64,000 nt of DNA from Demequina lutea (GTDB lineage Bacteria > Actinomycetota > Actinomycetes > Actinomycetales > Demequinaceae): the NCBI RefSeq assembly GCF_013409005.1, contig NZ_JACBZO010000001.1, positions 620,001 to 684,000 on the forward strand, read 5' to 3'. This document shows positions 41,313 through 50,978 of the stretch, piece by piece; the stretch's first letter is position 1; each line of letters begins with the position of its first letter. Under the pieces are notes generated by a model. That model was given only the letters and a program-made list of their open reading frames with translations. It had not been told where the DNA came from and searched no databases. The position numbers and the translations under genes are program-made.

Positions 41313-42734
41313 GTGACCCTCCACCTTTTCGATACCGCCACCAGGCAAGAGCGCGCCTTTGCGCCGCTTGTTCCTGGCAAGGTTGGCATCTATCTGTGTG
41401 GGCCGACGGTTCAGGGCTCCCCGCACGTGGGGCACCTCCGCAGCGCGGTGGCCTTCGATGTGTTGCAGCGTTGGCTTGAGCGCTCCGGCTACGCGGTCAC
41501 GATGGTGCGCAACGTCACCGATATCGACGACAAGACGCTCGCCAAGGCGGCCGAGGCGGGGGCCGAGTGGTGGGCCTGGGCGCTGAGGTTCGAGCGGGAG
41601 TTCCAGGCCGCTTATGCGGCCGTGGGCGTGCTTCCTCCGGCGGCAGAGCCTCGCGCGACCGGCCACCTCCCCGAAATTGTCGAGCTCATTGAGAAGCTCA
41701 TCGAACGCGGTCACGCCTACGTGAGTGAGGGCTCCGTCTACTTCGACGTGCGCTCGTACCCGGCATACGGTGCGCTCACGAACCAGGGTCTCGATGACCT
41801 CAGCCCTGCCGCAGATGCGCCCTCAGAGGTCAAGCGCGATCCGCGCGACTTTGCACTGTGGAAGGCGCGCAAGGACGGCGAACCGGCGACGGCATCGTGG
41901 GATTCCCCGTGGGGCCCCGGCCGGCCCGGTTGGCACATCGAGTGCTCGGCCATGTGCCGGCGCTACCTTGGCGACGCGTTCGACATCCATGGCGGCGGGC
42001 TCGACCTGCGCTTTCCTCACCACGAGAACGAACAGGCGCAGTCGCGCGCGGCGGGCTACGACTTCGCTCAACTGTGGATGCACTCGGCGTGGGTGACCCA
42101 GTCGGGCGCCAAGATGTCGAAGTCGCTCGGCAATGGCCTCTTGGTTTCCGAGGTGCTCACGCACCACCCCGCGCCCGCGCTAAGGCTCGCGCTCGCGCAA
42201 GTTCACTATCGATCGATGCTCGAGTACTCCGATGCCACGATGGACGATGCGGCGGCCACGTGGGCGCGCCTGGCAGGCTTCGTCTCGCGCGCGTCCGAGC
42301 GGGTGGGTTCGCCGACGCTCGAAGACGTGGCGCGCGCGGTGCTTCCCGAGGCTTTTGTCGAGGCCATGGACGACGACCTTGCGGTGCCACGCGCCGTGGC
42401 CGTGGTTCACGACGCGGTCCGCACCGGGCACGCGGCGCTGACGGCGGGTGACGCAACCGCGCTCGCGGCGTCACTTCTTGAGGTGCGCGCGATGCTGAGC
42501 GTCCTGGGGCTCGACCCCGGGTCGCCCGAATGGGCGGGGACGGACTCATCTGCATCGGGCGCGATGGGGGCGCTCGACACCCTCGTGCAGGCAGACATTG
42601 AGGCGCGGGCACAAGCCCGGGCTTCCAAGGATTGGGCGGCGGCCGACGCGATCCGCGACCGGCTGGCCGCGGCGGGCATTGTGCTCGAGGACTCGAGTGA
42701 AGGCGCGCGCTGGTCGCTCGCAGGAGAGGCTTAA
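41313..42734 (+). CDS. cysS: Cysteinyl-tRNA synthetase
   Basis: This 473-residue class I synthetase has [18 protein letters not shown] with the HIGH-like PHVGH and the zinc Cys, [12 protein letters not shown] with further zinc ligands, HHENEQAQS, and [10 protein letters not shown] (KMSKS). It charges tRNA-Cys. A full anticodon-binding and DALR-type C-terminus distinguishes it from the mycothiol enzyme MshC. The GTG start is at 41313. It is followed one base later by rlmB. Confidence 0.93.
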   Translation: MTLHLFDTATRQERAFAPLVPGKVGIYLCGPTVQGSPHVGHLRSAVAFDVLQRWLERSGYAVTMVRNVTDIDDKTLAKAAEAGAEWWAWALRFEREFQAAYAAVGVLPPAAEPRATGHLPEIVELIEKLIERGHAYVSEGSVYFDVRSYPAYGALTNQGLDDLSPAADAPSEVKRDPRDFALWKARKDGEPATASWDSPWGPGRPGWHIECSAMCRRYLGDAFDIHGGGLDLRFPHHENEQAQSRAAGYDFAQLWMHSAWVTQSGAKMSKSLGNGLLVSEVLTHHPAPALRLALAQVHYRSMLEYSDATMDDAAATWARLAGFVSRASERVGSPTLEDVARAVLPEAFVEAMDDDLAVPRAVAVVHDAVRTGHAALTAGDATALAASLLEVRAMLSVLGLDPGSPEWAGTDSSASGAMGALDTLVQADIEARAQARASKDWAAADAIRDRLAAAGIVLEDSSEGARWSLAGEA

Positions 42735-43685
42735 ATGGCAGGCAATCAGAAGCGTCCGGGCGCAACGCGCCGGATCAAGAAGGGCCCCTCGATTGGCACG
42801 GGGGGCAAGGGTCGCAGGGCTCTCGAGGGCAAGGGCCCAACGCCCAAGGCCACGGACAGGCCGTACCACAAGGCGTATAAGCCCAAGCCGACCGAGGCCG
42901 AGCTCGCCAAGAAGGTCGCCAACCGCTCCACGGGGCCTCGTGACGTGACCTCGAAGGTCGAGGACCTCGTCATCGGCCGTAACAGCGTGCTCGAGGCGCT
43001 CCGGTCTGGAATGGACGCCAAGGTGCTGCTCGTGTTCCAGCGGGTCGACGCCGACGAACGCATCACCGAGATCGTGTCGCGTGCCGTCGAGCAAGAGATC
43101 GAGGTGCGGGAGGTCCCCAAGTCGACTCTCGACCGCCTGGCAGACGGCAGCCCCCACCAGGGTGTCGCTCTCGAGATCCTGCCGTACAAGTATCTCGAGC
43201 CCGTCGACCTGCTTGAGGCGGCCAGCCCCATTCGGATCATCGCGCTGGATGGCATCCAGGACCCTCGCAACTTGGGCGCGATTCTGCGCTCGGCCGCCGC
43301 CTTTGGTGCATCGGGAGCGGTCATCCCCGAGCGTCGTGCGGCGGGCGTGACCGTCGCCGCGTGGAAGGTGTCGGCAGGAGCCGCCGCCCGCATCCCCGTG
43401 GCTCGCGCGACCAACCTTGTGAGGGCCCTTCAGGACTACAAGAAGGCGGGCCTGTTCGTTTTGGGTCTCGATGGAGACGCCGATGTGGCGCTCGCGGACT
43501 CGAACCTGCTCGACGGCCCTCTCGTGATCGTCGTTGGCGCCGAGGGTGCGGGCCTGTCGCGGCTCGTGCGAGAGACGTGCGACCAGATCGCCTCGATCCC
43601 CATCTCGGCCACCACGGAGAGTCTGAATGCCTCCGTGGCCGCTTCTATCGCCCTCTACGAGGCGAGCAAGGCCCTGAAGCGCTAG
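42735..43685 (+). CDS. rlmB: 23S rRNA (guanosine-2'-O-)-methyltransferase RlmB (SpoU family)
   Basis: This 316-residue protein has a basic N-terminal extension (KRPGATRRIKKGPSIGTGGK), a substrate-binding domain (VIGRNSVLEALRSGMDA), and the SPOUT catalytic domain with motifs DGIQDPRNLGAILRSAAAFG, VGAEGAGLSRLV and IPISATTESLNASVAASIAL. It methylates G2251-equivalent ribose in 23S rRNA. The cysS-rlmB order is standard in Actinobacteria. Confidence 0.93.
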   Translation: MAGNQKRPGATRRIKKGPSIGTGGKGRRALEGKGPTPKATDRPYHKAYKPKPTEAELAKKVANRSTGPRDVTSKVEDLVIGRNSVLEALRSGMDAKVLLVFQRVDADERITEIVSRAVEQEIEVREVPKSTLDRLADGSPHQGVALEILPYKYLEPVDLLEAASPIRIIALDGIQDPRNLGAILRSAAAFGASGAVIPERRAAGVTVAAWKVSAGAAARIPVARATNLVRALQDYKKAGLFVLGLDGDADVALADSNLLDGPLVIVVGAEGAGLSRLVRETCDQIASIPISATTESLNASVAASIALYEASKALKR

Positions 43686-43710
43686 CGCGCTAGGAGCTCG
43701 TCGGCGCGCG

Positions 43711-44598
43711 TCACGGCGTCGCGGTATGTGACGCCGCGACGGGGCCCGCGTCGATGAGCCCCAACTCGGCGAACGCGGTGGCGATGCCGTTCTCGTCCGG
43801 GCCAGGGGCGACCAGGTCGGCGGCCGCGATGACCTCGGGCATTCCGGTGGCCATCGCGACGCCGACGCCCGCGAACTCGATCATCTCGAGGTCGTTGAGG
43901 TTGTCCCCGAAGGCGACGGTGTCCTCGCGCGCGATGCCGAGCCGCTCAATGGCGGCCTTCATGCCCTCGGCCTTGTTCACGTGGGCCAGATACAGTTCGC
44001 CAGCACCGACGCCGAGGTCGGCGATCGACGAGGGAAACATTGCCACCTCGTCCCCAAGCTGGGCGGCGATGATTTCCATCGACACGGGGCCGTCGAAAGC
44101 GGTGATCTTGCCGATGCCGACGCCGCTCAGGTCCTCGAGGGGCGTCAGCGCCGCGACGATGTCGACCAGCCCGGCCAGGTGAGGAAAGGCCGGGTCGCTG
44201 CTGAGCGCCGCGCGCGCAGCGAGCACATCGATCGCGCTCTGGCGCGCGAAGGTGCCTTCCGGCGTCTCGAGTAGGTAGTGCGTTCCCGCGGCGTCCAGGA
44301 GGCTCATCGCGCGAGCGGCCAGGGGCGCAGGGAAGCGGATATCGAGCACCACGTCGTCGCCCACCGTGACGTGCGCTCCGGCGCCGGCGACGACGCCGTC
44401 GAATCCGGCCGCGGTCAGGTGAGGCGACAGGAGGGAGACGGGGCGCCCGGTGCAGAGGAAGACGACGTGGCCCGCGGCGCGTGCCTCCCGCACGGCGGCT
44501 TCGTGAGCGGGCGGCACGACGCCGTGATGCGCGTACGTGCCGTCGACGTCGAGAAAGACTGCGCGCCTGACGCTCGCCGCGCGATTCCCGTCCGTCAC
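43711..44598 (-). CDS. HAD-superfamily Cof-type phosphatase
   Basis: This 295-residue protein has motif I FLDVDGTYAHHG, motif II FLCTGRP, motif III with Lys in HVNKAEGM, and motif IV AFGDNLNDLEMIEFAG. The C2-type cap lies between. Members dephosphorylate sugar phosphates or nucleotides. Substrate cannot be predicted. It is 3 bp downstream of the DUF4032 gene's stop, in the same direction. Confidence 0.85.
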   Translation of the reverse strand: MTDGNRAASVRRAVFLDVDGTYAHHGVVPPAHEAAVREARAAGHVVFLCTGRPVSLLSPHLTAAGFDGVVAGAGAHVTVGDDVVLDIRFPAPLAARAMSLLDAAGTHYLLETPEGTFARQSAIDVLAARAALSSDPAFPHLAGLVDIVAALTPLEDLSGVGIGKITAFDGPVSMEIIAAQLGDEVAMFPSSIADLGVGAGELYLAHVNKAEGMKAAIERLGIAREDTVAFGDNLNDLEMIEFAGVGVAMATGMPEVIAAADLVAPGPDENGIATAFAELGLIDAGPVAASHTATP

Positions 44599-44601
44599 CC
44601 G

Positions 44602-46044
44602 CTAGGCCTCGCCGTCGGCGACGTCGGTCTTTGGCTCGATTGTCGTCTTGCGCGCGCGAGGCTTGGTCGTGACAGGTTTGCGCGTGGTCTCCCTGCGCAC
44701 CACGGGAGGCTCAGCCGCCTCGGGCTCCGGGATGATTCCCCAACCGTACGTATTGTCGTTTTCGTAGGGGTCGCGTACCTCGTAAATCGAGCCCACTTCG
44801 GCGGTCAGCGCCGGGAGCTCCGCGGTCATCTCGGCGAGCGAGCGGCCAAGCACGGCCTCCTCGTCGTCCTTTTCCGGAAGGACGTGCTTGACGTAAGACG
44901 CCGTCGCGACTGGCATCGGCACGTCGTGTCCCGCCGACTCGGCGAGATACCAGCGGTGGTCGAGAACCTCGTGGAAGAGCTGGGCCGGCTCAAGCTTGCC
45001 GCGCAGGTATTTGGGGACCGCGCGTACGGTCGGTTCGAAGATATGCCTGAGCCATTGGTGAGCCCCGTAGTTCTCGTCATCGCCCGATTCGGGGTGGATG
45101 GAGCGATACTCGTCGACGTCGTTGAGCAGCCGTCGCGCCTGGTTCTCCTGGACGTCGAGCCCCGTGAGTCGCATGAGCCTGCGTGAGTGGTGGCCCGCGT
45201 CGACCACCTTGGGCTTGATCGTGAGTGCAGTGCCGTCGCCAACCTGCTGCATGTCGATCTCGCCGACGTCGAAGCCCATCTCGTTGAGTTCCTGCACGCG
45301 TGCCGCGACGTGCATCGGGATGTTTGAGGTGAGGGTTTCAGTTTCCGTCAAGGCGCGCCACAACTGCTCGTAACGGGTGGAGATGCGTTCGGCAATCTCC
45401 CCGGGTTCGACGCTCTCGTCGAGGTCCTCGCTCGCTTGAAGGTCGTACAGCTCGCCCGCTATGTTCGTGACGGCGATTTCGATGTCGTAGCCGCGCTGTC
45501 CGTCGGTGAGGGCGCGCTGCAGGTCGCCCGTCTCGGCATCGACCAGATACGCCGAGAATTCGGAGGCGTCGCGTCGGAACAGGGCGTTCGACAGCGACAC
45601 ATCCCCCCAATAAAAGCCCGTCAGGTGCAGCCTGACGAGGAGGACCGAAAGCGCGTCGATGAGGCGCTTGAGGGTTCCCTTGCGCAGATCTTGGCTGAAG
45701 AGCGCGCGGTACGGGAGGGAGAACGCGAGGTGCTCGGTGACGAGCGCCGCCGCGAGTTCTTCACCTGCGGCGTCGATGCGCCCTGTGACCACGGCAACGG
45801 GGTGGACGCAGGGGGCCCCCATGCGCTCGAGCTCGCGGAGCATCATGAACTCCTTGTGCGCGATCTCCGGATTGGTCTCCTTGACGGCCAACACCGAGTC
45901 GCCGTGACGCACAAATCGCACGACGTGCCGCGACAGTCCTCGGGGTAGCGCGGCGATGCGCTCCTCCGGCCACGCGCCCAGCGGGATGGACCATGGCAGG
46001 TCGATGAGCGCGGCGTCGGCCGCTCCGGTGATGTGCAGGGGCAT
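44602..46044 (-). CDS. DUF4032-containing protein (kinase-like fold)
   Basis: This 480-residue actinobacterial protein has an N-terminal kinase-like region (VRFVRHGDSVLAVKETNPEIAHKEF, then GFYWGDVSLSNALFRRDASEF with an HGD-like WGD and N) and a C-terminal DUF4032 domain (LDHRWYLAESAGHDVPM), followed by a basic tail (TRKPVTTKPRARKTTIEPK). It may phosphorylate a small molecule or lipid; no reaction has been assigned that can be named from sequence. Confidence 0.8.
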   Translation of the reverse strand: MPLHITGAADAALIDLPWSIPLGAWPEERIAALPRGLSRHVVRFVRHGDSVLAVKETNPEIAHKEFMMLRELERMGAPCVHPVAVVTGRIDAAGEELAAALVTEHLAFSLPYRALFSQDLRKGTLKRLIDALSVLLVRLHLTGFYWGDVSLSNALFRRDASEFSAYLVDAETGDLQRALTDGQRGYDIEIAVTNIAGELYDLQASEDLDESVEPGEIAERISTRYEQLWRALTETETLTSNIPMHVAARVQELNEMGFDVGEIDMQQVGDGTALTIKPKVVDAGHHSRRLMRLTGLDVQENQARRLLNDVDEYRSIHPESGDDENYGAHQWLRHIFEPTVRAVPKYLRGKLEPAQLFHEVLDHRWYLAESAGHDVPMPVATASYVKHVLPEKDDEEAVLGRSLAEMTAELPALTAEVGSIYEVRDPYENDNTYGWGIIPEPEAAEPPVVRRETTRKPVTTKPRARKTTIEPKTDVADGEA

Positions 46045-46128
46045 GTGCCAACACTACGGTGCTCGCCAACGACGACGGAAGACGGCGTCTTCGGCCAGCT
46101 CAGGGCCGCGACGCCGTGATGTGAGCCA

Positions 46129-48003
46129 CTAGCGCTGGTGTGCCGCGGCCGCCGACCGGTGTGCAGCGAGGCGCTCGAGCGAGGTCGTGAGCGCGCTGAG
46201 CTGCTCGCGCAGCGCCGCGGGCACCCGTCCATCGAATCGGTCGAAGTAGGCCGCAGCATCTGCCGCCTCGGCGAGTTGCGACGCGGGGTCAATGTGAAAC
46301 AACTCCTGCCACTGCGAGTCGGTGAGGTTGAGTCCATCGAGGTTCATCGAGCCCGCGACGGGTAGCAGTCCCAGCGGGGTGTCCGCGGCGGCGGCGGAGC
46401 CGTCGAGGCGACCGAGAATCCAAGCAAGGACCCGAACGTTGTCACCAAATCCTGGCCAGATGAAGCGTCCGTCGGCGTCCTTGCGGAACCAATTGACCTG
46501 GAAGACGGCGGGGGGCTGCGCGCCAGCTTCGCGCACTGCGTCGCCCACCTCGATCCAGTGGCGCCAGTAGTCGGCCATGTGGTAACCACAGAAGGGAAGC
46601 ATCGCGAACGGGTCGCGCCGCAATTCTCCCACCGTGCCCTCCGCCGCCGCGGTGCGCTCCGACGAAACGGTCGCGCCCATGAATACCCCGTGCTCCCAAT
46701 CGCGGGCCTGCGCGACGAGGGGCACATTGGTGGCACGGCGACCGCCGAACAGGATCACGTCAAGGACGACCCCTTCCGGGTCGTCCCAGGTGTCCGCGAT
46801 CGTGGGGCAGCTGTCCGCCCGCGCCGTGAATCGGGAATTGGGATGCGCCGCTGGAGTGCCCGCGTCTGGGGTCCAGTCGGCGCCCTTCCAGTCGACCAGG
46901 TGGGCCGGAGGCAGGTCTGTGAGGCCCTCCCACCACACATCCCCGTCGTCCGTCAGTGCCACGTTCGTGAAGACCGTGTCCGTTCGGACAGTGTCAATCG
47001 CGGTGCGGTTGGTCAGCGGGCCGGTTCCGGGTGCCACCCCGAAGAAGCCGGCCTCGGGGTTGATCGCGCGCAGACGCCCGTCCGGCCCCGGCGCGATCCA
47101 TGCGATGTCGTCGCCAATGGTCTCGGCCTTCCAGCCGGGCAGCGTGGGCGCCAGCATGGCGAAGTTGGTCTTTCCGCATGCGGACGGGAACGCCGCGGCG
47201 ACGTGAAAGACACGGTTTTCGGGCGTGGTGACCTTGAGCAGCAACATATGTTCGGCAAGCCAGCCCTCTTCGCGCGCGATCACCGATGCGATCCTCAGCG
47301 CGAAGCTCTTCTTCGCGAGGATCGCATTGCCGCCGTAGGCGGATCCGTACGACCAAATTTCACGGGATTCCGGGAAGTGGCAGATGTACTTGGTGTCGTT
47401 GCACGGCCAGGGAACGTCCTCGTCCCCGGGTCCCAGGGGGGCGCCGACGCTATGCACGCAGGGCACCCATGCGGTGTCTGGAGTGATCTGAGCGAGCGAC
47501 TCCGAACCCATGCGCGTCATGGTCCGCATGCTTGCGACGACGTACGGCGAGTCGGTGACTTGCACCCCTAGCCGGGCGAGAGGGCTTCCCACCGGCCCCA
47601 TGGAGAACGGCACCACATACATTGTCCGGCCATGCATGGTCCCGCTGAAGAGGCTTCGCAACTCGCGGAGCATCGCGACCGGCTCCTGCCACTGATTGGT
47701 GGGTCCGGCGTCGGCCTCGGCTTCCGAACAGATGAAGGTACGGGCTTCTACCCGCGCGACGTCAGAGGGATCCGAACGCGCGAGATAGCTGCGGGGCCGC
47801 AACTGAGCGTTGAGCCTCAGGAGCGTGCCTTGCTTGACCAAGAGGTCGAGCAGGGACTCATACTCCTCATCGGAGCCAGTGCACCACACCACAGCGTCGG
47901 GTTGCGTGAGCGCCGCAATCTCCTCGACCCACGCGGTCACGCGTCTGTCCGCATTCGTCGGCGCCGCGGGTCCAGGTGGCAACACGTAGTGAGCGACGGT
48001 CAT
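46129..48003 (-). CDS. pckG: Phosphoenolpyruvate carboxykinase (GTP)
   Basis: This 624-residue GTP-type enzyme has the hyper-reactive Cys276 in [14 protein letters not shown] (P-loop), [18 protein letters not shown] (metal site) and [12 protein letters not shown]. It converts oxaloacetate to PEP at the start of gluconeogenesis. The ATG at 48003 gives the usual family length. It is divergent from an XRE/RamB-type regulator across an 83-bp gap, a location expected for carbon-source control of pckG. Confidence 0.95.
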   Translation of the reverse strand: MTVAHYVLPPGPAAPTNADRRVTAWVEEIAALTQPDAVVWCTGSDEEYESLLDLLVKQGTLLRLNAQLRPRSYLARSDPSDVARVEARTFICSEAEADAGPTNQWQEPVAMLRELRSLFSGTMHGRTMYVVPFSMGPVGSPLARLGVQVTDSPYVVASMRTMTRMGSESLAQITPDTAWVPCVHSVGAPLGPGDEDVPWPCNDTKYICHFPESREIWSYGSAYGGNAILAKKSFALRIASVIAREEGWLAEHMLLLKVTTPENRVFHVAAAFPSACGKTNFAMLAPTLPGWKAETIGDDIAWIAPGPDGRLRAINPEAGFFGVAPGTGPLTNRTAIDTVRTDTVFTNVALTDDGDVWWEGLTDLPPAHLVDWKGADWTPDAGTPAAHPNSRFTARADSCPTIADTWDDPEGVVLDVILFGGRRATNVPLVAQARDWEHGVFMGATVSSERTAAAEGTVGELRRDPFAMLPFCGYHMADYWRHWIEVGDAVREAGAQPPAVFQVNWFRKDADGRFIWPGFGDNVRVLAWILGRLDGSAAAADTPLGLLPVAGSMNLDGLNLTDSQWQELFHIDPASQLAEAADAAAYFDRFDGRVPAALREQLSALTTSLERLAAHRSAAAAHQR

Positions 48004-48086
48004 GGCGACTCCGATGTCGAAGGATAGGAACAACTTTCACCATACGGATATGAGCGGAGGTCAAATGCTAGATTGAGGCATAAATT

Positions 48087-49559
48087 GTGCGAGAAATGTT
48101 CAAGGCGGAAAATATGGCGGATCTTGCTACTTTGGGGCGACGGGTGCGTCACTTTCGCGCCGTCGCCGGTCTCACGCTCGATCAACTCGGCGCCGACGTC
48201 GGTGTCGGTGCGAGCCAGTTGTCCCTCATCGAAAACGGTCACAGGGAACCGCGCCTGTCTCTGTTGTCGGCCATTGCGGAACGGCTCGGCGTGCCGCTCG
48301 CCGAGCTTCTCGATACCGCGCCGCCGGATGAGCGTGCCGCGTTGGAGATCGAACTCGAGAGGTTCCAATCGAGTTCGGGCTACCGCAAACTCGGGCTGCC
48401 TATCCTCAAGCCCACGAAGGGTGTCGCCGATAGCACCCTGCGCACGGTCGTGGGCCTGCACCGTGAACTGGACCGTCGCGCCCGGCTCGCCATCGCAACG
48501 CCCGAAGAGGCGCGGCGCGCCAACACGAGTCAGCGTCGCGAGATGCGGGAGAGCAACAACTACCTGCCAGCCATCGAGGCGGTCGCGGAGGAGTCGATTG
48601 CAGCGGTAGGACACCGCGGCGGTGCGCTCACTCACCACACGGTCAACGAGATGGCCAAGCGGTTGGGCCTTCAGATCGTCCATGTCGACGATCTTCCCCA
48701 TTCGGCGCGGTCCGTCCTCGACATAGGGAGCGGCCGCATCTACATCCCGCCGGCCTCGATTCCGGGAGGCCACGGGCTGCGTTCCCTGGCGCTACAAGCG
48801 ATGGCCCACATCCTGCTGGAGCACGGCGCCCCTGTCGACTATGCAGACTTCTTGCGCCAGCGCGTCGAGGTGAGCTACTACGCGGCGGCCTGCCTCCTGC
48901 CCTTGGCCGCGTCGCTGGAGTTTCTGACGAGGGCCAAGGACGACCGGTCGATTGCCATCGAGGACTATCGCGATGCGTTCGGTGTGACTCACGAGGCGGC
49001 GGCGCTCCGCTTCACCAACCTCGCAACAGAGCACCTGGGCATCACCTTGCACTTCTTGCGTGTCACGGGCGAGGGTGCGGTGGTTCGCGCGTACGAAAAC
49101 GACGGGCTCCCCCTCCCCGTCGACGCGACGGGAAGCACGGAGGGCGAATTTGTGTGCAGGAACTGGAGCGCCCGCCAAGCATTCGCGCGCACGACGCGCA
49201 CCACGGAGTATCAGCAGTACACGGACACTCCCGCGGGAACGTACTTCGAGTCGACGCAGACGGGCACCGGCCAAGGGGAGGACTTCTCGATCACCGTGGG
49301 CGTGCCATACGCGGAGTCCAAGTGGTTCTGCGGTCGGCAGTCGACCGTTCGCCGCAGTTCACGGTGCCCCGACCTCGACTGTTGCCGCAGGCCGGACGAG
49401 CGCCTCGCCGCCCGCTGGGACGGCGACGCGTGGGCCAGTTCTCGCGTCCATGCGCATATCTTCGCGCCGCTTCCGCATGGCACCTATCCGGGTGTCGATG
49501 ACCGCGAACTCTATGAGTTCCTCGAGGCGCACATCGAGACAGACTCGGCAAGCGACTGA
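48087..49559 (+). CDS. RamB-like XRE-family regulator (short-chain fatty acid type)
   Basis: This protein of up to 490 residues has an N-terminal XRE helix-turn-helix (GLTLDQLGADVGVGASQLSLIENG), a middle IrrE/ImmA-like domain (GHGLRSLALQAMAHILLEHGAP, with a His-containing HILLEH in place of the full HExxH), and a Cys-rich C-terminal domain (WFCGRQSTVRRSSRCPDLDC). This is the layout of RamB/PrpR regulators of acetate, propionate and glyoxylate metabolism. Starts at 48087 (GTG), 48096 and 48114 are possible; 48114 has AAGGCGG upstream. It probably regulates the divergent pckG. Confidence 0.83.
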   Translation: MREMFKAENMADLATLGRRVRHFRAVAGLTLDQLGADVGVGASQLSLIENGHREPRLSLLSAIAERLGVPLAELLDTAPPDERAALEIELERFQSSSGYRKLGLPILKPTKGVADSTLRTVVGLHRELDRRARLAIATPEEARRANTSQRREMRESNNYLPAIEAVAEESIAAVGHRGGALTHHTVNEMAKRLGLQIVHVDDLPHSARSVLDIGSGRIYIPPASIPGGHGLRSLALQAMAHILLEHGAPVDYADFLRQRVEVSYYAAACLLPLAASLEFLTRAKDDRSIAIEDYRDAFGVTHEAAALRFTNLATEHLGITLHFLRVTGEGAVVRAYENDGLPLPVDATGSTEGEFVCRNWSARQAFARTTRTTEYQQYTDTPAGTYFESTQTGTGQGEDFSITVGVPYAESKWFCGRQSTVRRSSRCPDLDCCRRPDERLAARWDGDAWASSRVHAHIFAPLPHGTYPGVDDRELYEFLEAHIETDSASD

Positions 49560-49588
49560 AGCGGTGCGGCCGTCGACCGTGCTGGGAC

Positions 49589-49627
49589 GACGAAGGGCGG
49601 CCCGGCGAACCGGACCGCCCTTCGTCG
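49589..49627. terminator. Bidirectional terminator between convergent genes
   Basis: A long perfect hairpin, CGAAGGGCGGCCCGG with its complement around a CGAA loop, lies between the stops of the RamB-like gene and the ABC ATPase gene. Similar GAAGGGC...GCCCTTC stems follow groEL (61170), so this is a recurrent terminator form in this genome. Confidence 0.85.
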
Positions 49628-49644
49628 TGAAGAAAGGTGAAGCG

Positions 49645-50796
49645 CTACTTCTTGTGGGAGATCACAGGCTCCGACGTGAGGCGAAGGCCCGAGGCGGACG
49701 AGAAGACGTGCTGCTCGCCGGTGCGGATCGTGACCCAGATGGTCTCGCCCTTCTTAGGAACCTCGCGGGGGTCAAGACGCACGACAACCTGCGAGTCTCC
49801 CGCCGAGAAGTTGATGCCCTTGGCCTCGCCGTACTCGGTGGGAACCGAGCCGTAGACGAAGGCGTCGGAGCCGAGCTCCTCCACCACGTCCACCTCGACG
49901 GGGATGGCGCCATCGGCGTTCGGGGCCGCACGGTCGAGCGCCTCGGGACGGAAGCCGAGAACAACCTGGCTCTTGTCTTCCGTTTTGAGGGCCGCGATCG
50001 TTTCGCGAGAGAGGGCCACCTTGCCGCGGCCCACCTGTGCGAAGCCGTCGAACACCTGATACGTACCGATGTTCATGGCGGGGGAGCCAATGAACCCGGC
50101 GACGAACACGTTCGCGGGGGTGTCGTACATGTCGCGCGGGGTGCCTACCTGCTGGAGCACGCCGTCCTTCATGACGGCGATGCGGTCACCCATGGTGAGC
50201 GCCTCGACCTGGTCGTGTGTCACATAGACGGTCGTGACGCCGAGACGACGCTGGAGGGCGGCGATCTGCGTGCGGGTCTGGACACGGAGCTTGGCGTCAA
50301 GGTTTGACAGCGGCTCGTCCATGAGGAACACCTGGGGCTGACGCACGATGGCACGGCCCATGGCGACGCGCTGACGCTGTCCACCGGAGAGGGCCTTCGG
50401 CTTGCGGTCCAGGTACTCAACGAGGTCGAGGATCTTGGCTGCAGCCTCGACACGCTCACGGATCTCCGACTTGTCCTTCTTGGCGATCTTGAGCGCGAAG
50501 CCCATGTTCTCCGCAACGGTCATGTGGGGATACAGCGCGTAGGACTGGAACACCATGGCGATGTCGCGGTCCTTGGGCTGCACGTTGGTGACGTCGCGGT
50601 CGCCCACCCAGATGGCGCCTTCGTCGATGTCCTCGAGGCCTGCGAGCATTCGCAGCGAGGTCGACTTTCCGCAACCAGAGGGTCCGACGAGAACGAGAAA
50701 TTCTCCATCGGCGATGTCGATATCAAGCTTGTCGACCGCGGGGCGGTCGGTGCCTGGGTAAATCCTGGTGGCCTTGTCATAGGTCACGGTTGCCAT
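49645..50796 (-). CDS. msiK: Sugar ABC transporter ATP-binding protein (MsiK/UgpC type)
   Basis: This 383-residue CUT1-family ATPase has Walker [11 protein letters not shown]-loop FQSYALYPH, signature LSGGQRQRVAMGRA, Walker B FLMDEPLSNLD, H-loop THDQVEA, and a C-terminal OB-fold regulatory domain (QVVLGFRPEALDRA, then DVVEELGSDAFVYG). It is encoded alone, as is MsiK of Streptomyces, which serves several sugar importers. The importer operon at 10696-13892 lacks an ATPase, so this protein is a candidate partner. The ATG at 50796 follows AAGGGACC. Confidence 0.88.
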   Translation of the reverse strand: MATVTYDKATRIYPGTDRPAVDKLDIDIADGEFLVLVGPSGCGKSTSLRMLAGLEDIDEGAIWVGDRDVTNVQPKDRDIAMVFQSYALYPHMTVAENMGFALKIAKKDKSEIRERVEAAAKILDLVEYLDRKPKALSGGQRQRVAMGRAIVRQPQVFLMDEPLSNLDAKLRVQTRTQIAALQRRLGVTTVYVTHDQVEALTMGDRIAVMKDGVLQQVGTPRDMYDTPANVFVAGFIGSPAMNIGTYQVFDGFAQVGRGKVALSRETIAALKTEDKSQVVLGFRPEALDRAAPNADGAIPVEVDVVEELGSDAFVYGSVPTEYGEAKGINFSAGDSQVVVRLDPREVPKKGETIWVTIRTGEQHVFSSASGLRLTSEPVISHKK

Positions 50797-50978
50797 AACT
50801 GGTCCCTTCACCGGCAGGTACGTGCCGGACGATCCGAGTGAAGAGCGCCTGTGTGGTGTCCACACTGACACTTGCCCGTCGCAACGTCGCGAGAGGCAAC
50901 CCCCATCTTGCCATAGGAATCTTGGGACGTCGGCCCGAGCCGGGGCTCCCGTGCGCGCGGGGACGGTACGGTGGCTCC

